A program made the translations under genes and the position numbers. The notes beneath the pieces are model-generated. The model did no database searches. It was given only the letters and a program-made list of their open reading frames with translations, and was not told the origin of the DNA. A stretch of DNA of 64,000 bases from Actinocrispum wychmicini (GTDB taxonomy: Bacteria > Actinomycetota > Actinomycetes > Mycobacteriales > Pseudonocardiaceae): the NCBI RefSeq assembly GCF_004345645.1, contig NZ_SLWS01000010.1, forward strand, positions 248,001 to 312,000, in the 5' to 3' direction. Below are positions 17,462 to 25,990 of this stretch, one piece after another (within the stretch, counting starts at the first letter, position 1; each line of letters opens with the position of its first letter).

Positions 17462-17884
17462 ATGGATCCAGAATGGTCCACATTGGCGGAGACGGCCGCG
17501 TCCGCGTTGGTCAAGCGACTGGCGACGGACGGGTGGGAGAAAGTGGTGGCCGCGGTCGGCGCGTTGTGGCGTCGGGTGCATCCCGATCGTGCGGACACCG
17601 TCCGGGCGGAAGCCGCTGAGACTCGGGAAAACCTGGTGGCCGCCCGGGGAACCGGCGGCGAGTCGGTCGAGGAGGATCTCGTCGGCGAGTGGCGCAGCCG
17701 GTTGCGTCGGCTCGTCGCTGCGGATCCGGGAGTCGTGGACGAGCTGCGGCATCTGGTGGCGGAGTGGTCGCCGGCCGAGAACCGTGGTGGGTACACGGAG
17801 ATCGGGCAGCTGACCATGCGCGCCAACGCGTCTGGGCACAGCCGCGTCACCATGGCCGGGCGAGACGCGCACGTCGTGAAGTGA
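17462..17884 (+). CDS. small protein paired with an nSTAND NTPase
   Basis: A 140-residue protein of no recognised family. Residues 1 to about 100 are predicted helical and charged (WEKVVAAVGALWRRVHP, then a Glu/Ala-rich helix), and the tail is a Gly/Thr-rich beta segment ending SGHSRVTMAGRDAHVVK. Nearly the same motif opens the next protein (SGHGSATMAGRDLHVHY), suggesting the two bind or stack through it. Its stop overlaps the next ATG (TGATG). Short genes of this kind occur next to NTPase/WD40 proteins in actinomycete conflict or signalling systems; its own function is unknown. Confidence 0.75.
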   Translation: MDPEWSTLAETAASALVKRLATDGWEKVVAAVGALWRRVHPDRADTVRAEAAETRENLVAARGTGGESVEEDLVGEWRSRLRRLVAADPGVVDELRHLVAEWSPAENRGGYTEIGQLTMRANASGHSRVTMAGRDAHVVK

Positions 17885-20832
17885 TGACGGAGCCGAACGG
17901 GATACATCTGCACGCCGATGTGTCCGGGCACGGCAGCGCCACGATGGCAGGCCGTGACTTGCATGTCCACTACGAGAGCGGTGCGCGGCGGGTCGCGGGT
18001 GCGGTGGATGTCGAGGACTGTCCTTATCCAGGTCTGGCGGCGTTCACCGCCGACCAGACATCGTGGTTCTTCGGCCGCGACACGCTGACCGCCCATCTGG
18101 TCGGCAGGCTGGCGGACCGGCTCGACGGCGGTGCTCCGCTGGTCGTGGTCGGGCCGTCCGGCGCGGGGAAGTCGTCGTTGTTGCACGCCGGTTTGATCGC
18201 CGCGATCACCGAGCGCGCGGTGTTGCCGGTCGCCGGGTCCCGGCGTTGGCCGCAGTTGGTGTTCACGCCGACAGGTCAACCGCTTGACGCGTTGGTCGAG
18301 CGGCTGGCCGACGTGTTCGACGTCGGCGAGGACCAGGTCCGCGAGTGGGTCACGGACCCGGAGACTCTCGTCACGGCGGTGCGGGTCCGATTGCGTGCCG
18401 ACGCTCGGCTGATCGTCGTGGTCGATCAACTTGAGGAACTGTTCACGCTCTGCCCGAACGTCGCCCAGCGCCGGACGTTCCTGGAACTGCTTGACGCGCT
18501 CGCGCATACCTGCGGGCTGGTCGTCTACGGCCTGCGCGCCGACGCGTACTCGCACTGTGTGGAGCATCCGCCGTTGCGGGAAGCGTTGCAGGACAGTCAG
18601 ATCATCGTCGGTCCGATGAGTGCGGCGGAGCTCCGCCAGGCGGTGGTGTTCCCAGCCCGCGACGTCGGGCTGGAGGTCGAGCCCGGGTTGGTCGAGCTGC
18701 TGCTCCGTGATCTGGGTGCTGGTGACATCGGTGGTTACGAAGCCGGCCGGCTGCCGTTGCTGGCGCACGCACTGCGGGCGCTGTGGCGGGAACGGCACGG
18801 CCACTTGCTGACCGTCGACGCCTACCGGGCTACTGGCGGAATTCACGACGCCATCGCGACCACGGCCGAACGCGTGTACGCCCGCCTTGACGAGCCGCAA
18901 CGGCAGGCAGCGCGTACGGTCTTCCTGCGCCTGGTCAAGATCGGCGACGGGACCGACGACACTCGCCGCCCAGTCGTGCGTGCGGACCTCGCCGAGAACC
19001 CGGTGGCCATCACTGTGCTCGACGCGTTCACCGACGGGCGGCTGCTCACACGAGACCAGGACACCGTCACGATCACGCACGAGGCTCTGCTGCGGGCGTG
19101 GCCCCGGCTGCGAAGCTGGATAGACGACGACCGGGCCGACAACCTCACCCGCCAGCAACTCGAAGAAGCCGCCGCGGGATGGGACCGCGAGGACCGCGAC
19201 CCGGCGTTGTTGTACCGCGGCACGCGTCTCGCCGTCGCGCGGAACCTAGTGCGGGAATCGCCCGGCAGGCTGACTCCGGTCGGTACGGCTTTTCACGCCG
19301 CGTCCGTACATCAGCACGCGCGAGGGGTTCGCCGGCGGCGGATGTTGGTCGTTGTGTTGGCGGTGCTGGTCCTCATCGCGGGCGCGGCCCCGGTCGTAGT
19401 GCTGTCCCAGCTGTCCCAGGCACGGACGGTCAAGGAGCAAACCGCCGTGTCGAAGCTCGTCACCGCGGCCCAGGGACTGCGGAGCGCCGGCAAGCCTGAT
19501 GATCTCGTTCTGGCCAGTCAGTTGGATCTCGTAGCTTGGGACCTGCGGCATGACCCGGCGGATCCGGTGGTGGCCATGGGATTGGCCGACGACACGAGCA
19601 TGGTCCTGCCGATCCCGCTTGACGTTGACGTCGAGTTTGGGACGCAGAAATCGTTCGTGGCTTTCAGCCCCGACAGCCGTTTGCTCGCCGTCGCGGCCGA
19701 CAATCCGGTTGTCAGTGTGGTCGAGTTGTGGCAGGTGAGCGATCCTGGCCACCCGAAGGCGCTGAAGGAGCTGTGGCGAGGGAGCCGGACATACGAGACC
19801 GGTGTCAAGTCGCTGAGCTTCAGCCCGGAAGGCAGCGCCGTGGTCGTCACGCATGGGGACGGCTGGATCCGTGTCCTTCCGCTGGCCGACGGGAAACCAG
19901 GGGAAGTCCAGGAACCCGCCGAGCTGTGCTCTGGTCTCGACCAGCAGGCGCCCACTGACAAGCCGCGCGAGATCAAGGTTCCGTGCACGGGGTACTCCGA
20001 GATCGCCACCTATCTGGACAACCGGACACTCGCGATCGGGCACTTCGACAAAGGCCCCGGCTTCTCGGCGGACCACGACATCAGCACCTTCCGGCTCTGG
20101 CACCCCGGCGAGCCGGCCGCGAGCGAACAGATTCACGACACCGAGAAGCGAGCTGGCCTGCTCACCGCGAACTCGGCCGCACATCTCGCTGTCGTCGGTG
20201 TGTTCGATGCCGATGAGCACGGTGTGCTGCGCAACCCGCACCTGCGACTGTGGGACAAACTCGGTGCGGCAGCACCCCGTGCGAGGGGCGTCCTGGACAC
20301 GCGGATCGACCCCTTCGGTGGTCCCGTCCCCCTGGGGGCTGTAAGTGTCTCGTTGAGCCCGGACGCCCACTGGCTCGCTGTGCTTGAAGGAGACGCGACC
20401 GCGAGCGCGGTCACATTGTGGGACCTGTCCGACACCGATCGGCCCACCCGACGAGGTTCGATTCCGTCGGGCAACTCCTTCGGTGAGACGGGGGTCATGG
20501 CCTTCAGCCCGCACGGTGACGTGCTCGCCACAGTCCAGCGTGACAACGCGATCCACATGTGGAAGCTCACCGACCCGGCCAGGCCCGAGCCGTTCGGCCA
20601 GGCACTGACGGGCCATCACTACGGCATAGATTCGTTCCAGTACAGTCCGGACGGCCATTTCCTGGCCAGCGTCGGTCGAAACGGCGGCACCGACACCCAA
20701 GCGTCCTTCCGCCTGTGGGATCTGAACGTCGAGGAGAACGTCCGCCGGCTGTGTGCCACGACACCACGGGTGTCCCAAGAGCTGTGGCAGAAGTACGTGC
20801 CCGAACTGACCTATCACCCGCCATGCGCCTGA
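17884..20832 (+). CDS. nSTAND1-type NTPase with C-terminal WD40-like beta-propeller
   Basis: A 982-residue multi-domain protein. Residues 1 to 35 carry the SGHGSATMAGRD motif shared with the upstream gene. The STAND ATPase follows: PYPGLAAFTADQTSWFFGRD (typical nSTAND1 entry), P-loop GPSGAGKSS near residue 90, Walker B LIVVVDQLEELF, and a winged-helix/sensor region up to about residue 480. A single membrane segment (RRRMLVVVLAVLVLIAGAAPVVVL, residues about 480 to 505) divides it from a WD40-like propeller with FSPDSRLLAVA, FSPEGSAVVVTH and FSPHGDVLATV repeats. Such proteins are signal-dependent switches, some in antiphage defence. Its 3' end overlaps the convergent acetyltransferase gene by 19 bases. 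Confidence 0.88.
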   Translation: MTEPNGIHLHADVSGHGSATMAGRDLHVHYESGARRVAGAVDVEDCPYPGLAAFTADQTSWFFGRDTLTAHLVGRLADRLDGGAPLVVVGPSGAGKSSLLHAGLIAAITERAVLPVAGSRRWPQLVFTPTGQPLDALVERLADVFDVGEDQVREWVTDPETLVTAVRVRLRADARLIVVVDQLEELFTLCPNVAQRRTFLELLDALAHTCGLVVYGLRADAYSHCVEHPPLREALQDSQIIVGPMSAAELRQAVVFPARDVGLEVEPGLVELLLRDLGAGDIGGYEAGRLPLLAHALRALWRERHGHLLTVDAYRATGGIHDAIATTAERVYARLDEPQRQAARTVFLRLVKIGDGTDDTRRPVVRADLAENPVAITVLDAFTDGRLLTRDQDTVTITHEALLRAWPRLRSWIDDDRADNLTRQQLEEAAAGWDREDRDPALLYRGTRLAVARNLVRESPGRLTPVGTAFHAASVHQHARGVRRRRMLVVVLAVLVLIAGAAPVVVLSQLSQARTVKEQTAVSKLVTAAQGLRSAGKPDDLVLASQLDLVAWDLRHDPADPVVAMGLADDTSMVLPIPLDVDVEFGTQKSFVAFSPDSRLLAVAADNPVVSVVELWQVSDPGHPKALKELWRGSRTYETGVKSLSFSPEGSAVVVTHGDGWIRVLPLADGKPGEVQEPAELCSGLDQQAPTDKPREIKVPCTGYSEIATYLDNRTLAIGHFDKGPGFSADHDISTFRLWHPGEPAASEQIHDTEKRAGLLTANSAAHLAVVGVFDADEHGVLRNPHLRLWDKLGAAAPRARGVLDTRIDPFGGPVPLGAVSVSLSPDAHWLAVLEGDATASAVTLWDLSDTDRPTRRGSIPSGNSFGETGVMAFSPHGDVLATVQRDNAIHMWKLTDPARPEPFGQALTGHHYGIDSFQYSPDGHFLASVGRNGGTDTQASFRLWDLNVEENVRRLCATTPRVSQELWQKYVPELTYHPPCA

Positions 20833-21410
20833 CCGTGGGTGTCGGTGCTGGGTAGCTCGCGAATCACCCGACAAGGGTTCCCGGCCGCGAAGACCCGTGC
20901 GGGGAGGTCCCGCGTCACGACGCTCCCGGCGCCCACCACGGTGTCCGGGCCGATGGTCACCCCTGGGCAAACGATCACACCGCCGCCCATCCACACGTTG
21001 TCCCCGATCACGATCGGGGCCGCCGTTTCCCATCGCTGCCGCCGCGCTTCGTGATCGTCCATGGGGTGTAGGGCCGTCAGCAGCTGGGCTCGGGGGCCGA
21101 TGGACACGTCGTTGCCGACGGTGATCCGCGCGCAATCCATGAGTATCGCGTCGTAGTTGATGAAGCTGTTGTCTCCCAAGCGAATCAGGTATCCGTAGTC
21201 GCACTGGAACCGGGGCATGACCCACGACCCGGTGCCGATCCCGCCCAACAGCGCGGAGAGGATCTCCTGGCGCGTGTCCTCCTCGTCGGATCGTGTCGCG
21301 TTGAACCTGTCCAGGAGTGCCTGGCACCGTCGCCGCTCGGCGACCAACTCGGGGTCGTTGTCCCGATACAGCTGTCCGCTGAGCATTCGTTCCTTCTGAT
21401 CATCCACCAC
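20814..21410 (-). CDS. sugar O-acetyltransferase (maltose/galactoside type)
   Basis: A 198-residue left-handed beta-helix acetyltransferase of the LacA/Maa type. The N-terminal helical cap (MLSGQLYRDNDPELVAER) is followed by hexapeptide repeats (ITVGNDVSIGPRAQLLT, then VIGDNVWMGGGVIVCPGVTIGPDTVVGAGSVVTRDLP). The catalytic His is expected in LLTALHPMDDHE. These enzymes acetylate sugars or other small acceptors with acetyl-CoA. The gene is divergent from a LacI-type regulator, and a perfect LacI-type palindrome lies in their shared promoter region, so the regulator very likely controls it. Confidence 0.9.
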   Translation of the reverse strand: MVDDQKERMLSGQLYRDNDPELVAERRRCQALLDRFNATRSDEEDTRQEILSALLGGIGTGSWVMPRFQCDYGYLIRLGDNSFINYDAILMDCARITVGNDVSIGPRAQLLTALHPMDDHEARRQRWETAAPIVIGDNVWMGGGVIVCPGVTIGPDTVVGAGSVVTRDLPARVFAAGNPCRVIRELPSTDTHGQAHGG

Positions 21411-21440
21411 ACCATCATGCCGAAACCGCCGCCGGATGGT

Positions 21441-21452
21441 TGAAACGTTTCA
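21441..21452. promoter_or_regulatory. LacI-family operator
   Basis: The perfect 12-bp palindrome TGAAACGTTTCA lies between the acetyltransferase start (21410, minus) and the LacI-type regulator start (21515, plus). It has the central CG and the AAACG/CGTTT half sites typical of LacI/GalR family operators. Probably both genes are repressed through it. Confidence 0.8.
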
Positions 21453-21514
21453 GACCTTGGCCGGGTCAGGTGAGAGGCCGTCAGAGGGCTGGCGGAATTG
21501 ATACGGTTCATCGT

Positions 21515-22513
21515 ATGCAGCCGAGCATCAAAGATGTCGCCCAGCGGGCCGGGGTCTCGATCGGGACGGTGTCCAATGTGCTCAACCGGCCGGACAAGGT
21601 CGCCGAGTCGACCAGGGCGCACGTGCTCGCGGCCATCGAGGAGCTCGGCTTCGTGCGCAACTCGTCCGCGGCGCAGCTGCGCGCCGGGACCAGCCGGTCG
21701 CTCGGCCTGATCGTGCTGGACATGGCGAACCCGTTCTTCCACGACGTGGCCAAGGGAGTCGAGGACGTCGCCACCGAACTCGGGTACGCGGTGGTGCTGT
21801 GCAACGCCGACGAGCAGGCCGAACGGGAGGACCGCTATCTGCGGGTGCTGGAGGAGCAGCGGGTCCGGGGTGTGCTCATCACGCCGGTCGAGGTGAGCTC
21901 GGAACGACTTGACGCGCTGCGCAGGCGCGGCACGCCCACCGTGCTCGTCGACCGGCACGACGCCCGCGCCAACTGCTGTTCGGTGGCTGTGGACGACGTG
22001 GCGGGCGGTGAGTTGGCGGGGGAGCATCTCGTGTCGCGTGGCCACCGTCGGATCGCGTACTTCAGTGGCCCGTTGAGCCTGCGGCAGTGCGCGGACCGCC
22101 TCACCGGTCTGCGGAACGCCGTGGCCGCGGCGGGGCTGGATCCGGACGAGGTCGTCGATGTGGTCGAGTTGCCGGCGTTGAAGGCGCGGATCGGTTACGA
22201 GGCCGCGCGTCCCCTGCTGGGGCCGACCGGCTTCACGGCTGCTTTTTGCGCCAACGACTTGCTCGCGCTCGGCGTGCTGCGGGCCGCGGTGAGCACAGGT
22301 ATGCGTGTGCCCGGCGACCTGGCGATCTTGGGGTACGACGACATCGAGTTCGCCGCGGACGCGGCCGTGCCGCTGTCTTCGGTCCGGCAGCCGACTGTCC
22401 TGATTGGACGAAACGCGGCCCAGCTACTGCTGGAGGAGTGTGACGATCCTGATTCGCACGTACACAAACAGGTGATGTTCAAACCCACTCTCGTGGTCCG
22501 TGAGTCCACGTAG
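21515..22513 (+). CDS. LacI family transcriptional regulator
   Basis: A 332-residue repressor. Its N-terminal helix-turn-helix is classic (IKDVAQRAGVSIGTVSNVLN, then ELGFVRNSSAAQLRAG as the hinge helix), followed by a periplasmic-binding-protein-like sensor domain (LGLIVLDMANPFF, then VLVDRHDARANCCSVAVDD, then GYDDIEFAADAAVPLSSVRQP). The expected ligand is a sugar or sugar-like compound. The start at ATG 21515 follows from the HTH position. It is divergent from the sugar acetyltransferase and has the palindrome TGAAACGTTTCA upstream; the secreted esterase gene 36 bases downstream may be part of the same regulon. Confidence 0.93.
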   Translation: MQPSIKDVAQRAGVSIGTVSNVLNRPDKVAESTRAHVLAAIEELGFVRNSSAAQLRAGTSRSLGLIVLDMANPFFHDVAKGVEDVATELGYAVVLCNADEQAEREDRYLRVLEEQRVRGVLITPVEVSSERLDALRRRGTPTVLVDRHDARANCCSVAVDDVAGGELAGEHLVSRGHRRIAYFSGPLSLRQCADRLTGLRNAVAAAGLDPDEVVDVVELPALKARIGYEAARPLLGPTGFTAAFCANDLLALGVLRAAVSTGMRVPGDLAILGYDDIEFAADAAVPLSSVRQPTVLIGRNAAQLLLEECDDPDSHVHKQVMFKPTLVVREST

Positions 22514-22549
22514 TTGACAAGGTTCTTACCCGGGGCCACGATCGACCGC

Positions 22550-24193
22550 ATGGGGGCTTTCACTAGAGCGGCCGTCGTGGCCGCCATCGCTGCTGCACTC
22601 GTCCTTCCCGCCAACCTGGCCAACGCCGGCCAGAGTCCCGTGATCAAGCCGGTCAAGGCCTGTGCCGACCTGGTCAGGAACTTCGACATTCCGGGCGCGC
22701 CGACGCACGTCACCTCGACCGAGGTGGTGCCGGCGGCCGGGACCGATCCGGAGTACTGCGACGTCAAAGGTCATGTCGACCCGGCCGTCGAGTTCGAGCT
22801 GAAGCTGCCGACCAGCACGTTCACCGGACGCTACTTCCAGGACGGCTGCGGTGGCTTCTGCGGCACGTTCTTCCCGAGCCCGTTCCCGGACTGCGGCAAA
22901 CCGCAGGCCGGTGACTTCGCGGTCGCGGTCACCAACGACGGCCACGTCGGCGGCGGCGTGTTCCCGGCGGCCGACGGCACGTGGGGCGCGAACAACGAAC
23001 CGCTGCGGGAGGACTTCTTCTTCCGCGCGCCGCACGTGGTCTCGTTGGCGTCGAAATGGATCATCACGACCTACTACGGCGCGCCGCCGAAGCACTCGTA
23101 CTTCTCCGGCTGCTCCAACGGCGGCCGCGAGGCGTTGTTGCTCGCCCAGCGTTACCCGGACGACTTCGACGGCATCATCGCGGGCGCCCCGGCCGGCTAT
23201 TTCGACCCGCTGATCGTGGTCCAGGCCTGGCTGTACCGCTCGAACACGGCTGCGGACGGGTCCCAGATCGTCACTTCGGACAAACTGCCGGCGCTGCACA
23301 GCGCGGTCCTCGCCGCGTGCGACAAGCTGGACGGCCTGGTGGACGGCCAGCTCGACGACCCGAGAGCCTGCACGTTCGATCCCGGCGCGATCCAGTGCGC
23401 CGGGGCGGACCAGCCGACGTGCCTCACCGCGGCCCAGGTCGCGGCCGTGCGCAAGTTCTACGCGGGCCCGACCGACCAGGCCGGCCGGAAGCTCTATCCG
23501 GCCGGGGAGCCCCGCGGCACCGAGTTGGCGTGGGACGGCTGGATCCTGCCCGCGCCCGGTCTCGGCTCGCTTGCCGCCTTGTTGGGCGACAACTACCTGA
23601 AGTACCTGGGCTACCCGGTCGGCACGCCGGCGTCCTCGCTCGCGGACTTCCAGTTCACCCTGCCCGACTTCAACCGGCTCACGCTGGAGGGCTTCAAGGT
23701 GAACGCGATGAGTCTGGACCTCACCAGGTTCCAGCGGCACGGCGGCAAACTGATCATCTGGCACGGCTGGGCCGACCAGGCGATCCCACCGGCCGGCACG
23801 GTCGACTACTACCAACGCCTGGTCCAACACTCCGGCGGCGCCCAACAAACCCAGAAATGGGCCCGCCTGTTCATGATTCCGGGCATGTACCACTGCCAGG
23901 GCGGCGACAGTTTGACCACCTTCGACCCCACCAAAGAACTGGTCAACTGGGTCGAATCCGGCAAAGCCCCCGAAAAAGTCATCGCCCAAGCCGTCGACCC
24001 CAACGACAACGACAAAACAGTGCGAACCCGCCCGGTGTTTCCCTACCCATTGCGCGCCAAGTACACAGGAACCGGCGACATCAACGACGCGGCCAACTTT
24101 ACCCCAGCCGCCCCACTGGTACCCACGACCAACGACATCGTGAATTGGGCAGGAACCTACCTCCATCTCCTCCCAGGCCCAGTAGCCCACTGA
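22550..24193 (+). CDS. secreted tannase/feruloyl esterase family protein
   Basis: A 547-residue secreted esterase. Residues 1 to about 29 are a signal peptide (MGAFTRAAVVAAIAAALVLP core, cleavage near ANA-GQS). The catalytic Ser is in YFSGCSNGGREAL (GCSxGG, as in the tannase/feruloyl esterase family PF07519), the Asp is in WHGWADQAIPP and the His in GMYHCQGGDS; several Cys residues could form the family's disulfide next to the catalytic pair. It hydrolyses esters of plant phenolics, with the exact substrate unknown. The ATG at 22550 is chosen because the signal peptide starts there; the upstream in-frame start adds 12 residues. Downstream lies a gene-poor repeat region. Confidence 0.9.
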   Translation: MGAFTRAAVVAAIAAALVLPANLANAGQSPVIKPVKACADLVRNFDIPGAPTHVTSTEVVPAAGTDPEYCDVKGHVDPAVEFELKLPTSTFTGRYFQDGCGGFCGTFFPSPFPDCGKPQAGDFAVAVTNDGHVGGGVFPAADGTWGANNEPLREDFFFRAPHVVSLASKWIITTYYGAPPKHSYFSGCSNGGREALLLAQRYPDDFDGIIAGAPAGYFDPLIVVQAWLYRSNTAADGSQIVTSDKLPALHSAVLAACDKLDGLVDGQLDDPRACTFDPGAIQCAGADQPTCLTAAQVAAVRKFYAGPTDQAGRKLYPAGEPRGTELAWDGWILPAPGLGSLAALLGDNYLKYLGYPVGTPASSLADFQFTLPDFNRLTLEGFKVNAMSLDLTRFQRHGGKLIIWHGWADQAIPPAGTVDYYQRLVQHSGGAQQTQKWARLFMIPGMYHCQGGDSLTTFDPTKELVNWVESGKAPEKVIAQAVDPNDNDKTVRTRPVFPYPLRAKYTGTGDINDAANFTPAAPLVPTTNDIVNWAGTYLHLLPGPVAH

Positions 24194-24428
24194 CTCAGCA
24201 CCCACCGAGGACCAAAGCCCGTGGCGGGCCAGGAACCACCCACCACCGCCACGGGCTGATCCACCCCACCAACGCCACCCCACCAAGGCTCGCTCGGCCC
24301 GCCAATCGCCTCGGGCCGCCAAGTCCATCCGAGGCACACCACCAGGGCTCACCCGAGGCACGTCGCCAGGTCCGCCCAAGGCCAGGCCGCCAAGCCTGTC
24401 CCAGGCAGGCCGCCAAGCTCACCCAATG

Positions 24429-24564
24429 CAGGCTGCCAAGACGCACGCCCGAGGCACGTCGCCAACCTCACTTGAGGCCAGGCCGCCAAGCTCACTCGAG
24501 GCAGGCTGCCAAGACGCACGTCCAAGGCACGTCGCCAACCTCACTTGAGGCCAGGCCGCCAAGC
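24429..24564. repeat. 73-bp-period tandem direct repeat
   Basis: A unit beginning CAGGCTGCCAAGACGCACG at 24429 recurs at 24502; about 63 bases match with about two changes. Shorter, more degenerate pieces (GAGGCACGTCGCCA, CAGGCCGCCAAGC) extend on both sides from about 24330. The stretch 24194 to 24684 holds no convincing gene. Confidence 0.7.
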
Positions 24565-24684
24565 CTGTCCGAGGTACGCTCCCCGCCCACAAAGCCAATC
24601 CTCGTCTACCAGGGCAATCCCTCCACCACGGCAGTCCCCACCCGCCCTGAGGCGCGTGCCCGCGCATCACAGCTGTGCCTCGTT

Positions 24685-24812
24685 CTGTCTCCCGGCCGAC
24701 CTGGGCGCAGCCCAACCACAGGTGTCAAGAGGCTGACAGCGGCGAGCAACCCCGAGCGGGAGCCGGCCTCTTGACGCCTGTGGTTGCCTTTGGCAGGTCG
24801 GGTGGGAGACAG
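24685..24812. repeat. large imperfect palindrome (element A, MITE-like)
   Basis: Two arms of about 48 bases (24685 to 24733 and 24766 to 24812) are inverted copies beginning CTGTCTCCC and sharing CAACCACAGG(T/C)GTCAAGAGG. The arms are closely similar to those of the palindrome at 24983 to 25133. No coding frame is convincing inside. It may be a non-autonomous mobile element or a long hairpin. Confidence 0.6.
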
Positions 24813-24831
24813 GACGCGGCCCTTCCCCTGT

Positions 24832-24928
24832 CTCCTGGTTGATCTGCCTGCGCGGCGAGCGCATCTTTTGCCCAAAGAGTGCTCGTTGTTCAAAGACTGC
24901 CCTCGCCGGGCGGCTGATCGATCAGGAG
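24832..24928. repeat. 97-bp imperfect palindrome with inner hairpin
   Basis: Outer arms begin CTCCTG and end CAGGAG with GATC and GGCGAG/CTCGCC matches further in; a second stem sits inside (CGAGC...TCTTT / AAAGA...GCTCG around TGCCC). It lies between the two related palindromes A and B and differs from them in sequence. Confidence 0.5.
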
Positions 24929-24982
24929 AGAGTGGGGTGCCCCTTTGACGGGGCATTCGGCTTTGGTGGAGGGCTGGTTGAG

Positions 24983-25133
24983 GGCGTGTTCCCTCTCCCG
25001 ACCAACCTGCCGGGAGGCAACCACACGTATCAAGAGGTCCGTATCGCCTGGTCTCGGGGTTGGGTCGCGCCGGCGGACCTCTTGACACGCGTGGTTGGGC
25101 TTCGCCCAGGTCGGTCGGGAGAGGGAACACGCC
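24983..25133. repeat. large palindrome (element B, MITE-like)
   Basis: Arms 24983 to 25041 and 25074 to 25133 are inverted copies. The outer 21 bases of each arm match perfectly, starting GGCGTGTTCCC; the inner parts (CAACCAC, GTATCAAGAGG or GTGTCAAGAGG) match with few changes. The right arm, read inverted, is a close relative of the left arm of element A, so the two belong to one repeat family. Confidence 0.65.
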
Positions 25134-25140
25134 AGCCACA

Positions 25141-25275
25141 CCCATGCGCTAGGCGCGCCACACCCAAGCGATGCGCTGGCGCGCCAGGCCACACTCATGC
25201 GCTAGCGCGCCAGCCATACCCATGCGCTAGGCGCGCCCATGCGCTGGCGCGCGGCATCCATGCGCTAGGCGCGCG
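25141..25275. repeat. six-copy short interspersed repeat
   Basis: The core ATGCGCT(A)GGCGCGC occurs at about 25144, 25171, 25198, 25222, 25239 and 25260, with spacings of 17 to 27 bases. Each core is itself partly palindromic (GCGC...GCGC). No Cas gene or spacer regularity is present, so this is not a CRISPR array. From 25276 to 25671 I see no gene. Confidence 0.65.
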
Positions 25276-25671
25276 GCGTGTGGGCGTGTGGGTCTGCACA
25301 TCGTTGGCTCATCGGGTCTTTGGGCGGGCCAGGCGGTCTTTGGGGGCCGCATCTTCCTGCAACTCACCCGGGTGCGGCCAGCTCATGTTCCTGCAGGGGA
25401 GTGGGTCATCGCATGATTTGTCCTGTTCGTCCCGGGTCTTGTCGCACTGTCCTATGCAGACGCTCAAGACAGAATCCCGGTTCGGCCCGTTGAACTGGGC
25501 ATACCTGTTGGCCCTGGTCATTGTTGGGTACGGAGCGTGGGGTGGGGGTGGGTGGGTGCTTTCCGTTAATGGTGGTCACTCTTAGCCATGTTGTCTGGGT
25601 CTGCCTGGGGGAATGTGGGTGCCGTGCCGAAGTAATTGATCGAAGAATTGCATTGGTGAAGGGGTGAGAAA

Positions 25672-25839
25672 ATGAACGGGCGGCCACTTGGTGGTTACTG
25701 CGGCGCGTTGTGTTCCGGTGATCGGTACATGAAATGGATCACGGTGGGGTGGTGGGCGGCGACGCTCCGCGATCATGGCCCTCTTGCTGGGGATCCTTGG
25801 CCACTGGCCGGTGGTCGTGACCCCGTTGACCGGCTATGA
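25672..25839 (+). CDS. possible small Cys-containing peptide gene
   Basis: A 55-codon frame starting at ATG 25672 with GAAGGGG about 8 bases upstream. The peptide starts MNGRPLGGYCGALCSGDRY and is then Trp-rich (KWITVGWWAATL) with no recognised family. It has two Cys residues in a CGALC pattern and ends 15 bases before the conserved motif upstream of the candidate precursor gene. It could be a second RiPP-related peptide, a leader peptide, or chance. Only the ribosome site and position support it. Confidence 0.25.
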   Translation: MNGRPLGGYCGALCSGDRYMKWITVGWWAATLRDHGPLAGDPWPLAGGRDPVDRL

Positions 25840-25853
25840 CGATCTCCTATAAC

Positions 25854-25868
25854 GGGTATGAAAAATTC
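25854..25868. promoter_or_regulatory. shared motif upstream of the precursor peptide gene
   Basis: The 15-base motif GGGTATGAAAAATTC lies about 125 bases upstream of the candidate precursor start. A 14/15 match lies at 57273 to 57287, upstream of the third PKS gene. AT-rich sequence in this GC-rich setting and its recurrence at two ends of the cluster suggest a regulator site or a promoter element of a common regulon. Confidence 0.4.
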
Positions 25869-25990
25869 CTGTACCGGACGGTGATGGAACGGCTCGCGCA
25901 CTGATTAACGCGACACTGGCCGGGCTGGGCGGGTGTGTCGCATGCTTTTCTCGATCCAATCGAGCGGGGAAATCTAGGATAGGGGACATT

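Noticed and set aside
22526..24379. A 617-codon minus-strand frame opposite the esterase gene
   Set aside because: The plus frame has a signal peptide and a full catalytic triad; the antisense frame is only GC bias.
25141..25275. CRISPR array
   Set aside because: Repeats are short, unevenly spaced and imperfect, with no unique spacers and no Cas genes in the window.
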